Part shown: piece by piece, positions 17,278-26,051 of the stretch | Layout of the letters: the number at the start of each line of letters is the position of its first letter | Numbering within the stretch: the first letter of the stretch is position 1 | Source: Acanthopleuribacter pedis | Lineage (GTDB): Bacteria > Acidobacteriota > Holophagae > Acanthopleuribacterales > Acanthopleuribacteraceae | Direction of reading: 5' to 3' | NCBI RefSeq assembly: GCF_017377855.1 | Contig: NZ_JAFREP010000002.1 | Coordinates: forward strand, 434,001-498,000 | Length of the DNA stretch: 64,000 bases | Notes under the pieces: model-generated | What the model saw: the letters and a program-made list of their open reading frames with translations, nothing else | Told to the model about the DNA's origin: nothing | Databases searched by the model: none | Made by a program: the position numbers and the translations under genes

Positions 17278-18557
17278 GGGGCGTCTCCTTGGCTGGGGGT
17301 CTCAGCGGGTTCGGTGAGGAAGTGTTTGCCGCTCAGGTATTCCGACGCAATGAGCAGGTTTACACGTTCCCGCTGGTCGTCAATAAGGGCGCTTTCGAGG
17401 TGGAACAATGCGCGTTGCGCTTCCAGTACATCGAGGTAGGTGAATTTTCCCTGGCGGTACCCCTTTACGGTGGCTTCAAACAGGTGTCGCGCCGCCGGCA
17501 AGAGTTCTTCGTTTGTGGCGGACAAGCGGGTGGTTACCTGGTCGAGCCGGGTAAGGGTGTTCTGCCAAGCTTGTTGGAGGTCGCGGCTTTTCCGTTGCCG
17601 GGTGGCTGTTTGTTCGGCGATCTCGCTTTGGGCATAGGCGCGCGCGACCCGGTTTCGTCGCCACAAGGGCAGGGTGACGCTAAAACCCAACAAGAAACTG
17701 TTTTCGGTGCTTTCGCTTTGCCAACGCCGGCCGAGGGTGACCGCCGGCTCACCGAAACGCTGTTTTTTCGCAAGGTCTCGCGCGGTTTCGGCTTGTCCAA
17801 TGCGTGCATCCATTAAGGACAGGTCGGGATGGGTGCGCCACGAGCCCTTGCCGGTAGGCGGGCTCAAATTCTCGCCGGGCCAGGGGGATGTGAGCCGCGG
17901 TGGATGGGTGGCTGTTGCACCCCAGATCGCGAGAAGGGCCGCGCCATTAATGTGGCGTGAACGCTGGGCTTCATCCAGTGCCAGTCGGGCGCGAACCACC
18001 TGCAGTTCCGCCTTTTTTGCTTCGAGCGGTGCGACTTTTCCCGCCTTTACCTTGCGGCCGGCGATGGCGGCGACCTGTTCGGCCAGCTCGAACTCTGCTT
18101 GACGGACCGCAACCCGTTCTTGATCGGCCAACAAATCAAAGTAACGGTTGAGGGTTTGGGTTCGCAGATTTCGCGACAGCTGCGCGGCAAGGGCTTGGTT
18201 TGCCATGGCTTCTTGTTTCAGGTTTTCTTTTTGGAGTCGGACCGCGCCGGGTAGGGGCAGGGGTTGAGCGATCGTTGCCGTGTATTCGGCTTGCCCCAAC
18301 CCGGATTCGCGGCCGCTGAAGCGCAGCTCCTCGATTTCCGTCTCAAGCGTTGGGTTTTGCAAGCGGCTAACCTGGTTGAGCGCGGTCGTGGTTGCGAGGC
18401 GACGGGCGTTCAGCGCCGCATGCTCGGGAGCGAACCGGGTGGCGTGTTGCAGACTTTCTTCAAGCGATAATTCAGCGGGTGGCTGGGCGGACATCGATCC
18501 GATCCAACCGAGGAGAAGGCATATCAGGACCATGCCCTTCAAAAGAGGAAAAAACAT
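17274..18557 (-). CDS. Outer-membrane efflux factor (CzcC/TolC family)
   Basis: This 427-residue protein is the channel of the metal efflux system. It has a signal peptide, then the TolC-family pattern of two similar coiled-coil halves. The first has LSLEESLQHATRFAPEHAAL near residue 30 and IAQPLPLPGAVRL near residue 95. The second begins near residue 225 with a HPDLSLMDARI segment and then FSVTLPLWRRNRVARAYAQ. AGGGAG lies 8 bases before the ATG. It is the first of the three pump genes and overlaps the adaptor gene by four bases. A Cys/His-rich secreted protein is encoded about 310 bases upstream on the same strand. Confidence 0.9.
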   Translation of the reverse strand: MFFPLLKGMVLICLLLGWIGSMSAQPPAELSLEESLQHATRFAPEHAALNARRLATTTALNQVSRLQNPTLETEIEELRFSGRESGLGQAEYTATIAQPLPLPGAVRLQKENLKQEAMANQALAAQLSRNLRTQTLNRYFDLLADQERVAVRQAEFELAEQVAAIAGRKVKAGKVAPLEAKKAELQVVRARLALDEAQRSRHINGAALLAIWGATATHPPRLTSPWPGENLSPPTGKGSWRTHPDLSLMDARIGQAETARDLAKKQRFGEPAVTLGRRWQSESTENSFLLGFSVTLPLWRRNRVARAYAQSEIAEQTATRQRKSRDLQQAWQNTLTRLDQVTTRLSATNEELLPAARHLFEATVKGYRQGKFTYLDVLEAQRALFHLESALIDDQRERVNLLIASEYLSGKHFLTEPAETPSQGDAP

Positions 18558-18868
18558 AAGAACACTCCCTGTTCGTGTGAGGAGGTGATTTCATGGATGC
18601 AGAACGGCGAAGCGGATCGCATGGTACGTCGCTTCTTTGGTTCCGGTGTACCGCGTTGGTAGCCCGCACGCTGGAAACCCGCACGCCGGAAGCCCGCACA
18701 CCCGCGTCACCGTTGTGACGGGTTGGGGGAGGTATCCGGGAATGCCGGTTGTTTTGGGTGGGGGCGACCGAGGCCGTGCGAACCTAATCGGGGCAGAGCA
18801 AAGGCGCGGCAGGGAAGCGCGGTGATGTGTGGCGCTTCGGACCGATTAGGAAGGAGCGTTCGGTGGGA
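18558..18868. other. Gap within the efflux region with short tandem repeats
   Basis: About 310 bases separate the Cys/His-rich leader gene from the outer-membrane factor gene. Near 18660-18706 there are three imperfect 15-bp repeats of the type agcccgcacgctgga. I see no gene and no clear terminator, so the leader gene and pump genes may share a transcript. Confidence 0.4.
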
Positions 18869-19288
18869 TCAAATAAGCAAGACGATGGTGGCGCGCAGCG
18901 AGGTGGGCCAAGGTAGCGGTGGGGGCCGAGGCGCCGCCGGCATCACAATAGCCGGGGTTTGGTCGGGGTGGAACCCGACGGGAAAAGGCGCGGCGATAAC
19001 GATTAATGCTGTCGGTTGGAGGACGTTGTTTCCTCGCTGACTTTCGATGTTTTCGATGCGTACATCGCGGCAATCGCCGCAATGGGTGTCGGATTCTCCG
19101 TTCGTTAGGGTGTCGTGGTCATGGCTTTGCGGTGAAAAACAATCGAAACAGGTGTTGTTGTGCGCCAACTCAAAAGAGGCGTGACCGTCCGCGCCGACAC
19201 ACCAAACCATGCCGGTGGGAACCGGCGCGGCAAGGATCAGGAACAGTTGGATGGCGGTTACCGGCCGAAGCCCTAAAACACGCGTCAC
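18869..19288 (-). CDS. Small exported Cys/His-rich protein upstream of metal efflux genes
   Basis: This 139-residue protein starts at GTG with GAGG five bases upstream. A hydrophobic N-terminus (AIQLFLILAAPVPTGMVWC) is followed by a segment containing CVGADGHASFEL, CFDC, HDHD and HCGDCRDV. This cluster of Cys and His residues in the exported part should bind metal. Proteins of this general type (a CVGxDGH segment followed by a HCGxC segment) are often encoded beside Czc/Cus operons. The role may be periplasmic metal sensing or buffering, but that is inferred from position. The C-terminal third is Pro/Ala-rich and low in information. Confidence 0.65.
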   Translation of the reverse strand: MTRVLGLRPVTAIQLFLILAAPVPTGMVWCVGADGHASFELAHNNTCFDCFSPQSHDHDTLTNGESDTHCGDCRDVRIENIESQRGNNVLQPTALIVIAAPFPVGFHPDQTPAIVMPAAPRPPPLPWPTSLRATIVLLI

Positions 19289-19889
19289 ATTTACCTCTAC
19301 GAGGGGTTAAGGATTGCGGGATCAAAGTGTCGGTGTCTGATCCACGATAGAATCTTCGAGAAATAATTGGGAAAGTTCAATAAAAAAGATTGTAAATTGT
19401 GATTTTCATACATTTGTTAATAGTGAATTATTAGTATCGCATGGTTTTTGAATATTTAAAGTTGTGAGACTGATAAAGCAAGATCATCATCATTCATTTT
19501 GTGAAACATTGAGCCTTGGATTTGTGTTGATGAAATCGGGCAGGTTTTGGTGCGGAACCGGTTGGCAATAGAAGGGTCAGGTTTTCATAAGTGTGGGTTG
19601 TGCCTGGCAGGTTGAACACCTGTTCTCCCAAAAACGACTTGCACAGGGGGGCCAAGCCCGGTTCATTGCGATGAACACCCGGCGGCCCATTGTGTTGCCC
19701 AAAATTGGAAGTCTATGGGCTGGAGATTGCAGTGGTTAAGGCATTCAAGCGCTAACGTACGCTGATGCGTTCAGCAGATCCAAGGTGTTCTCTAAAAAAG
19801 GAAGGCCGGGGGATCCGGCCTCTTCCTTCAAAGCGATGAAAACACCCGCTTAAGGGGCGAACCACCGCCGTGAACGTCACTCGTCCAGT
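19289..19889. other. AT-rich intergenic region
   Basis: This 600-base gap lies between the leader gene of the efflux region and the 3' end of the interrupted rpn-like gene. Positions about 19370-19510 are strikingly AT-rich compared with the surroundings and probably hold the efflux promoter, reading on the minus strand. I could not pick a reliable -35/-10 pair. A terminator at 19793-19826 belongs to the rpn-like gene. No coding region is evident. Confidence 0.45.
19793..19826 (-). terminator. Terminator of the interrupted rpn-like gene
   Basis: On the minus strand the arms GGAAGAGGCCGG (19826-19815) and CCGGCCTTC (19809-19801), with one small bulge, are followed by TTTTTT at 19799-19794. 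It lies 63 bases after the rpn-like stop codon. Confidence 0.75.
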
Positions 19890-20410
19890 TTAAGCGCCAA
19901 AGAGATCGGCGAGCGAGTTGGTGTCGCCGGCGCGGTTGATCCAAATCGAAATGCGTGGATGATCGGCGGTTTCGATCCGTTGAACTACCGCTTGGGGCAA
20001 GATGCCGTATTTGCGGGTGAGCATTTGGATTAAAGCCTGCTGGAAACCTCTCCGAATACCCTCTTCGCGGCCCTCTTCGCGGCCTTGAACGTAGCCTTCT
20101 TGGCGTGCCATTTTCTTCAGGGTTTTTTGGATCGATGATTCCGAATAGAGCCATTCCTCCGCGTTCATGTCGCCGCCTCCTATCTCGTTGCGAAGTTGTT
20201 CTCTGAAATTTAGGTTTAAGTCGTCGGGTAAGTCAAACATGGTATCAATGAAACGAAACAGCGCGATGAGGCGCCTGTGATCGAAGGAGCGACCTGCCAA
20301 CTGACGGATGAGGGCAAGTTTGGTCTCGACCTGAAGATCGGACGGCTTGCCGAGGTTGAGGGCTTCTAAATGGGCTTTTACCGCCATGGCGAAAAGATTG
20401 TTCTCTTCAA

Positions 20411-20571
20411 CCTAAGAAGCGCGATAACTCGCGGTGATTTTGACTAAACCTCTGGGCTGCAATGGCCCGAAAAAATACTCACCGCACCCAGTGGGTGCGC
20501 CTCCGTTTTTTTCAAGCCATTTCGCTCCAGATCTTTAGCCAAAACCTCTCGCTCTTATCGCGCTTCTTAGG
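20411..20571 (+). mobile_element. MITE-like element, copy B (inside the rpn-like gene)
   Basis: This 161-bp element runs CCTAAGAAGCGCGATAA to its exact complement TTATCGCGCTTCTTAGG, with longer imperfect arms of about 60 bp and a central palindrome (GCACCCAGTGGGTGC). It is flanked by the 5-bp duplication TTCAA (20406-20410 and 20572-20576). It has no coding capacity and must have been moved by a transposase encoded elsewhere. It lies in the opposite orientation to copy C. Confidence 0.92.
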
Positions 20572-20955
20572 TTCAAGCCTGGCCGCGTGGATTGTCAAAA
20601 AGTCGGTGAGTTTCGCCGTTGGGAACGCGACCCGATGGCAAAACCCTAAGGTTTTCCTTTCATAAGCACTTGGGTGCCAGGAGGTCCTGGGATCACCCAA
20701 AATTGCCATGCTTGCAACCTCACAATCGTAGTGAAGCCATATCCGAACGTTGTACACGACCATCCGCTTGGCAAAGATCGCGTGGACCTGATTTTGGAAC
20801 TCCAGGTGTAACAAAATCACGCATGGGTCGCCGTCCTTCAGATGAACGCGAAACAACTTATCGGCAATGCGTGTTCCGATCTTGCCGCCCGGGGTGCCCG
20901 GTGGCAATTCGGTACTCAAGGGCATGACCGGATGGGTCCAATCGATGGCTTGATA

Positions 20956-21115
20956 CCTAAGAGGCGCGATAAGAGCGAGGGGGTTTGGCTAAAGATCTGG
21001 AGCGAAACGGCTTGGGAAAAGCGGAAGTGCACCCTTGGGTGCAGTGAGCATTTTCACTAGCCGTTGCAGCCCAGGGGTTTAGTCAAAACCACCGCGAGTT
21101 ATCGTGCTTCTTAGG
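20956..21115 (-). mobile_element. MITE-like element, copy C (inside the rpn-like gene)
   Basis: This 160-bp element is the inverse orientation of copy B (CCTAAGAGGCGCGATAAGAGCGAGG at its left end). Only TA is duplicated at its borders (20954-20955 and 21116-21117), and removing one TA restores the rpn-like frame. The shorter duplication may mean later mutation or a different target-site length. Confidence 0.88.
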
Positions 21116-21477
21116 TAATCGGCTTCCGGCCAAAAGAACTGGGTAAACTCTTGGAAAAACAACTCCGCAAGGTTTTTCCAAGGCTCATCAAACAATGCCA
21201 TTTGTTCTCCTCAACCTAGGTTTGTAGGTTGCAGGGAGAACCGTGTGGTTTAGCTTGGAACGCAATCTAATAGGTTATTCGCTTATTTTCAAGCCCTAAA
21301 TGAGATTTTTTTAAAAGACGATTTTTATTCGAGAATGGAATAGTTCGGAAAAAACGCCCCTCTCTTTCTTCTTCCGCTTCCCTGCATCCCTTCACCTTGT
21401 CCCATCACCACCTATGGTATGGTTGCCGGGCCGGTCGTGTTCCTTGCGGCCGGACCATTTCACAGCAAGGAAGTGTT

Positions 21478-21870
21478 ATGAGCGATCACAAACAAGAGGG
21501 TCTCGATTTTCTCGCCGAAAACGGAAAAAAAGACGGCGTGGTGACCACTGAATCCGGTTTGCAATACCGTGTCATCGTGGATGGCCGCGGCAATTCGCCC
21601 AAGGCAACCGATGTTGTCCGTGTCCACTATGCCGGCCGTTTGATCGACGGCAAGGAGTTTGACTCCAGTTACAAGCGCGGTACCCCCGCCGAATTCCCCG
21701 TCAACGGCGTGATCGCCGGTTGGACCGAGGCACTGCAACTCATGAAAGAGGGCGCCAAGTGGGAAGTGTACATTAAATCTGATTTGGGTTACGGCGACCG
21801 CGGTTATCCCGGTGCCATCCCCGGTGGTGCCGCCCTCATCTTTGAAGTAGAACTGATCGAAGTGCTTTAA
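21478..21870 (+). CDS. FKBP-type peptidyl-prolyl cis-trans isomerase
   Basis: This 130-residue protein has an N-terminal helical stretch of about 20 residues and one FKBP domain. The FKBP signatures are [52 protein letters not shown] and [16 protein letters not shown]. It would speed proline isomerisation during protein folding. The start at 21478 has AAGGAAG six bases upstream; the open frame before it (from 21397) is not family-like. No signal peptide is seen, so it is probably cytoplasmic. It stands alone, with a hairpin downstream and then copy D of the mobile element. Confidence 0.92.
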   Translation: MSDHKQEGLDFLAENGKKDGVVTTESGLQYRVIVDGRGNSPKATDVVRVHYAGRLIDGKEFDSSYKRGTPAEFPVNGVIAGWTEALQLMKEGAKWEVYIKSDLGYGDRGYPGAIPGGAALIFEVELIEVL

Positions 21871-21882
21871 TTTGCGGGTGCT

Positions 21883-21911
21883 CAGGTGACGGTTGTTTCG
21901 CCCGTCACCTG
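21883..21911 (+). terminator. Hairpin after the FKBP gene
   Basis: A perfect 10-bp stem (CAGGTGACGG and CCGTCACCTG) with a 9-base loop starts 12 bases after the stop. T-rich sequence follows only about 10-20 bases later, so termination strength is uncertain. Confidence 0.55.
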
Positions 21912-21934
21912 ACTTACCCCCTTCTTTCGTTTTT

Positions 21935-22095
21935 CCTCAGAGGCGCGATATGCGTGGGGGATTTTGGCTAAAGATCTGGAGCGAAATGGCTTGGAAAAAG
22001 CGGAGGCGCACCCACTGGGTGCGGTGAGTATTTTTACAGGTCGTTGCAGCCCAGAGGTTTAGCTAAAATCACCGCGAGTTATCGCGCTTCTTAGG
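21935..22095 (-). mobile_element. MITE-like element, copy D
   Basis: This 161-bp copy has the orientation of copy C and a slightly altered left end (CCTCAGAGGCGCGATA). TTTT flanks both sides (21931-21934 and 22096-22099), consistent with a short target duplication. It sits between the FKBP gene and the beta-propeller gene. Confidence 0.88.
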
Positions 22096-22233
22096 TTTTA
22101 TCCCCGACCCGTCATACTTTGTCCCCGCTCGCTTGGGTTTCGTCCCAAAACCGTCGCCGCCCCCGGCCACATCCCGCAAGCTGAGGTTCCGAACCAAGGG
22201 TTCTGGAATTTTTGAATCGTATGAGGTGTGTGC

Positions 22234-23766
22234 ATGAAATGGGTTGGTTTGCTGTTCGTTTTACAGATGACGGGTGTTTTTGCCTTCCAAACCGATGTGG
22301 TCCTGCCGTGGGTGACCCACAATGAACAATTTACGTCACAAGTAGGGTTTGAGAACCCGCAAAACCTGGGGGTCCGGGTCACCGTGACCTTGTCCGGCCG
22401 CGACATCGAGAATCCCCAAACCACGGTTCTTCTGAATCCCTTTGAACAGCGGCACTTAACCGTGGAACAGATGTTTCCCGCGCTGCCCGCCGGCACCGGT
22501 TTTAACCTGCGCATTACCAGCGAAGCCGAGGACATCCGCGCCGGCCTGGTGCTTCACGCCACCACCACCGAAAGCCGCATGTCGCCCGCGCAAGTTCATG
22601 CCTTGCCCGCCGAAGCAGCCACCAACATGATTGTTTTTAGTAACCTGGTTCAAAACGAAAGCGATTTTTCCTCGCCCGTCGTCATGAACATGGGTGACAG
22701 CGAAACCGAGGTGACCTTTTATCCTTACCGCTGGGGTCGTACCGGCGCGCCCGTTACGCGCACCCTGGGCCCTAAAAGCTCCCTTGCCGAAACCATGGTC
22801 GATCTGTTCCCCGAGCAACCCGGTGTTTATTACGTGATCGCCTCCGCCGATCAACCGCTGTTGGGTACCTCGTTTTTCTTTAACAGCCAACGCGAGCCCT
22901 CCATGTCCGCCGCCCGCGCCATCGACGGCCTGCCTCGAATCAACAGCGGCACAACAGTCGCAACCCTGGCCCAAGATGTTGGTTTTGTCGACGCCGTGAC
23001 CACCGATGCCGAGGGCAATGTTTACGTATCCGACTTTTTTGGTGGTGGAAATTTTAACGACATTCGCGGTACCAACATTCTTAAAATGGCCCCTGACGGC
23101 ACCGTCAGTGTGCACGCGACAGGTTTTGACGGCCCGCTCGGCCAGGCCTGGGACGCCGCGGGCAACCTGTATGTCGCCAATTGGAACACCGGCGAAGTAC
23201 GCCGTGCCACCCCCGACGGCCAGGTTACCGTTTTTGCCGAAGGTTTTAACGGCCCCTCCGGTCTGGCCTTCGACAGCAACGGCAACCTCTACGTGGCCAA
23301 CTACCTCGACGGTCGCACCATTCACCGCGTCGCCCCCGACGGTACCGTGGGCATCTTTGTTCAGTCCGACGAATTAAACGGTCCCGTTGGGATTGTGTTT
23401 GATGATCGCGGTGAGCTTTATGTTGCCAATTACAACGACGGTAAAATCTTCGCCATCGAAGATGAAGGCGAAATGCGGCTGATCACCCAATTGCGGGGCC
23501 CCGACTTCTTTACCATCGGTTACATGACCTTCGCTAAAGGGAACTTGTACGTGACCGCCATTGGTGAAAACAAAATCTACCAAATCTCCCGCGACGGCGA
23601 GATCCGCGCCTTTGCCGGCACGGGTGAATTCAACGTGGTTGACGGCGCGGGCGAGGAAGCACTTTTTGCCCAGCCCAACGGCATTACTGCCTCCGCCGAC
23701 GGCAACACCCTGTTCATTACTTCCTTCGCAGGTCGCATGATCCGCTCGTTAACCGTTCCCGATTAA
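22234..23766 (+). CDS. Secreted NHL/SMP-30-like beta-propeller protein
   Basis: This 510-residue exported protein starts at an ATG with GAGG seven bases upstream; a GTG six bases earlier is less well placed. A signal peptide (GLLFVLQMTGVFAF) leads into a beta-sandwich region (about 20-230) whose FENPQNLGVRVTVTLSG segment resembles the N-terminal region of the S41 peptidases at 5473 and 7851. From about residue 235 six NHL-like blades follow, each with a G(N/E)LYVA segment and a (A/R)PDG turn. Such propellers bind ligands or act as scaffolds, and SMP-30 relatives hydrolyse lactones. The metal-binding acids of SMP-30 enzymes were not identified, so catalysis is not claimed. Confidence 0.8.
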   Translation: MKWVGLLFVLQMTGVFAFQTDVVLPWVTHNEQFTSQVGFENPQNLGVRVTVTLSGRDIENPQTTVLLNPFEQRHLTVEQMFPALPAGTGFNLRITSEAEDIRAGLVLHATTTESRMSPAQVHALPAEAATNMIVFSNLVQNESDFSSPVVMNMGDSETEVTFYPYRWGRTGAPVTRTLGPKSSLAETMVDLFPEQPGVYYVIASADQPLLGTSFFFNSQREPSMSAARAIDGLPRINSGTTVATLAQDVGFVDAVTTDAEGNVYVSDFFGGGNFNDIRGTNILKMAPDGTVSVHATGFDGPLGQAWDAAGNLYVANWNTGEVRRATPDGQVTVFAEGFNGPSGLAFDSNGNLYVANYLDGRTIHRVAPDGTVGIFVQSDELNGPVGIVFDDRGELYVANYNDGKIFAIEDEGEMRLITQLRGPDFFTIGYMTFAKGNLYVTAIGENKIYQISRDGEIRAFAGTGEFNVVDGAGEEALFAQPNGITASADGNTLFITSFAGRMIRSLTVPD

Positions 23767-23790
23767 TCGTTCCATCAACAAGTTCCCATC

Positions 23791-23828
23791 GGGGCGGTTG
23801 GGGATTCTACACCCCGGCCGCCCTTTTT
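23791..23828 (+). terminator. Terminator after the beta-propeller gene
   Basis: GGGCGGTTGGGG pairs imperfectly with CCCCGGCCGCCC around a loop near 23805, followed by TTTTT. It begins 25 bases after the stop codon. Confidence 0.75.
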
Positions 23829-23878
23829 GCCGTGAATCCCGCGCGGATTGGTTAAAATGCCGGCTAAAGGAGTGTCAT

Positions 23879-25030
23879 GTGGAAGCTGCCCCGCGACTGA
23901 CCGTTACGCCACCGTCCCGCCGCCACCAGGCCATGGTGATTGCCGCGATTGTGTGTTTTTGGCCCCTGCTTTGTGGGGTGGTCGCCGGCAATGGTTATTT
24001 GCGTCGCCCACCGCAAAGCACGCGCACCTATGCCTGGCTTTTCATCGACCAAATGGGGTTTTACATGCCTTTTTTGGTGGTGACCCTGTTTGTATTTTTT
24101 CTCGCCTTGGCGCAACAACGGCGCGGTGTTTCCCTCAAGAACATGATCTTGGTTAATGTCGCGGCCAGTTTGGGCTGGATGGCCTTTTATTCCGTGTACG
24201 CCATTTGGTGGATCCTTTGGCACCGTGGTGCCGACATGAGCCAATTTCGTCAGTATTTCACCCAGCTCCACGGGATTAATTCGCTGTTCGACTACAGTAT
24301 TTATTGGTACATCGCCACCGCCGTTTACGCCGGGGTCCTGTATCGAGAAGCGCAAATCCGCGCGCGCCAGGCCGGCGACCTTGCCTTGCGAACCGCCCAA
24401 CTCGAAGGGTTGCTGGTCAAAAGCCAATTAGAAACACTCAAAGCCCGGCTCCAACCCCATTTCTTATTTAATACCCTAAACTCCATTTCCTCCTGCTTCC
24501 GCACCGGCGAAAACGAGCTGGGTCTTTCCTTGCTCGTCAAACTCTCCGATCTGTTGCGACACGCCCTCAACCAAGGCGAGCGCCGCATGCACCCCTTGCG
24601 CGCCGAATTGACTTTTATTGACCTGTACCTCGACATTGAAGCCGTGCGTTTCGAAGACCGTCTGCGCATTGAACGTGACTTCCAAGCCGAGGCCTTGCCG
24701 GTGCCCGTGCCCGTCATGATCCTACAACCCATCGTCGAAAACGCCATCCGCCACGGTGTTTCACAATCCCTTGGACCGGCTTTGTTGCGGCTTCACGGCG
24801 TGGTTCAAGCCCAACAATTGGTATTTGCCGTGTACAACGATGGGCCGTTGCTGGAGGAAAGCCGCATGGACGATGGACGTGAAGGGATTGGGCTGCGCAA
24901 CACGGTGGAACGACTGGAACATGAATACGGAAACAAAGCGTTTTTTCAAATCGAAAACTGGGAAGCACGCGGTGTGGTCGCCACCATCACCCTGCCCATG
25001 ACCAAAGGGGAGGAGGGCGCGGATGGCTGA
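23879..25030 (+). CDS. LytS/YehU-type sensor histidine kinase
   Basis: This 383-residue inner-membrane kinase starts at GTG with AAGGAG seven bases upstream; the earlier TTG at 23798 is not supported. About four membrane spans occupy residues 15-165 and no separate sensor domain is visible. The His_kinase (PF06580-type) domain has LQPHFLFNTLNSI with the phospho-acceptor H194, then RHALNQGE, FIDLYLDIEAVRFEDRL and ILQPIVENAIRHG, and a HATPase region ending GIGLRNTVERLE. It overlaps the next gene by eight bases and should phosphorylate that LytTR regulator. The signal is unknown; the preceding secreted propeller gene has its own terminator. Confidence 0.92.
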   Translation: MEAAPRLTVTPPSRRHQAMVIAAIVCFWPLLCGVVAGNGYLRRPPQSTRTYAWLFIDQMGFYMPFLVVTLFVFFLALAQQRRGVSLKNMILVNVAASLGWMAFYSVYAIWWILWHRGADMSQFRQYFTQLHGINSLFDYSIYWYIATAVYAGVLYREAQIRARQAGDLALRTAQLEGLLVKSQLETLKARLQPHFLFNTLNSISSCFRTGENELGLSLLVKLSDLLRHALNQGERRMHPLRAELTFIDLYLDIEAVRFEDRLRIERDFQAEALPVPVPVMILQPIVENAIRHGVSQSLGPALLRLHGVVQAQQLVFAVYNDGPLLEESRMDDGREGIGLRNTVERLEHEYGNKAFFQIENWEARGVVATITLPMTKGEEGADG

Positions 25031-25823
25031 CCGCATTCGCGCGGTGATTGTTGACGATGAAAAACCCGCGCGGCGCAACCTGACCCATCTCCTGGGTGCT
25101 GAAACCGACATCGACCTCGTGGCCGAATGTGCCAACGGGCTCGAGGCCCTGGCCGCCGTTGAAGAGCACCGGCCCGATCTGATGTTCCTCGACATCCAGA
25201 TGCCGCAAATTACCGGGTTTGATGTGTTGCGTCGCATCGAAGACGCCCACATGCCCACCATCATTTTTGTGACAGCCTACGATGCCTTCGCGGTAAAAGC
25301 CTTTGAGGTGAACGCCCTCGACTACCTGCTCAAGCCGTTTGACGACCAGCGCTTTCAGCAAGCCCTCGCGCGGGCCAGGGAACGGATTCACGGTGATCGC
25401 GGTGGCGACGAAACCGCGCTAATGCGGCAATTGCTCACCCGCTTGGAGGCCAAAACCGAAACCGCGCGCGAGGCACCGCAAGCGAAACCCGAGCCGTTGA
25501 CCCGATTTATGGTCAAACAAGACGAGCGTTACTTCTTCGTTCGCGTCGAGGACGTGGCCTGGCTGTGCTCAGCCGGAAACTATGTCGCCCTCCATCAAGA
25601 CGGCAAGGAACATCTGGTTCGCGGGACTTTGACCGAAACCGCGCGTCGCTTGGGACCGGGATTCCTGCGCATAAGTCGGACCCACATCATTAATGTAGAC
25701 GCCGTTCAGGTCTTCGAACCCCAATTCAACGGGGAATACGTGGCGGTGATGCGGGACGGCGCGACCTTAACCATGAGCCGGAAATACAAACAAATCTGGG
25801 GCAAACTCTTTCCCGGTCGATGA
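25023..25823 (+). CDS. LytTR-family response regulator
   Basis: This 266-residue regulator has a receiver domain with VDDE at residues 10-13, phospho-acceptor D57 in FLDIQMP and the conserved lysine in LLKPF, then a linker and a LytTR DNA-binding domain from about residue 160 (YFFVRVEDVAWLCSAGNYV, then RISRTHIINVDAV). LytTR proteins bind imperfect direct repeats in promoters. It overlaps the kinase gene and forms its partner. The targets are not evident from the window. Confidence 0.93.
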   Translation: MADRIRAVIVDDEKPARRNLTHLLGAETDIDLVAECANGLEALAAVEEHRPDLMFLDIQMPQITGFDVLRRIEDAHMPTIIFVTAYDAFAVKAFEVNALDYLLKPFDDQRFQQALARARERIHGDRGGDETALMRQLLTRLEAKTETAREAPQAKPEPLTRFMVKQDERYFFVRVEDVAWLCSAGNYVALHQDGKEHLVRGTLTETARRLGPGFLRISRTHIINVDAVQVFEPQFNGEYVAVMRDGATLTMSRKYKQIWGKLFPGR

Positions 25824-25879
25824 TCCATGCGGTTTTACAAGAAGTTAAGTCTCATAAATGCAGTTGACTAGCGATGTGG

Positions 25880-25925
25880 CGCGATTTTTTTCAAAAAAAT
25901 GAAAAAAAGATTGTCGCTTTTTCCT
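25880..25925 (+). terminator. Possible terminator after the LytS/LytTR pair
   Basis: GCGATTTTTTTC and GAAAAAAAGATTGTCGC form a weak, mostly A/T stem, followed by TTTTT. It is the only candidate in the 228 bases before the next gene. Confidence 0.35.
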
Positions 25926-26051
25926 CGGAACTGCACGTTACTTAGTGAGGCGCCTTGAACCACCGCTAAGCGGCGGACAAGTCCTCGGACCATTTTTAAC
26001 GTTTCAACTTATGTTTCCATCAACACCGGCGGGTGTTCCCAGGAGGAATCG

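Larger units (their letters stand above)
19890..21201 (-). pseudogene. rpn-like nuclease/transposase-family gene split by two MITEs
   Basis: The gene belongs to the Rpn (recombination-promoting, PD-(D/E)XK-type) family. It starts at the ATG at 21201 with GAGGAG just upstream. Its parts are 21201-21116 (MALFDEPWKNLAELFF...FFWPEAD), 20953-20572 (IDWTHPVMP...RIADKLFRVHLKDG...LLHLEFQ...LTDFLTIHAARLE) and 20405-19890 (ENNLFAMAVKAHLEAL... to the stop). Elements C (20956-21115) and B (20411-20571) sit between the parts. Removing both, plus one copy of each flanking duplication, leaves 86+382+516 = 984 bases, exactly 328 codons with a single stop at the end, and the junctions read PEADYQAIDW and AARLEENNLF. 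Length and order fit a full Rpn protein of 327 residues. The ribosome-binding site and terminator are intact, so inactivation looks recent. Confidence 0.88.

Noticed and set aside
18660..18706. Possible CRISPR-like repeats
   Set aside because: Three adjacent imperfect 15-bp units have no spacers and are too short. They are a simple tandem repeat.
20842..21060. Small frames across the mobile elements and the rpn-like gene
   Set aside because: They are created by the insertions and cross element boundaries; they are not conserved gene starts.
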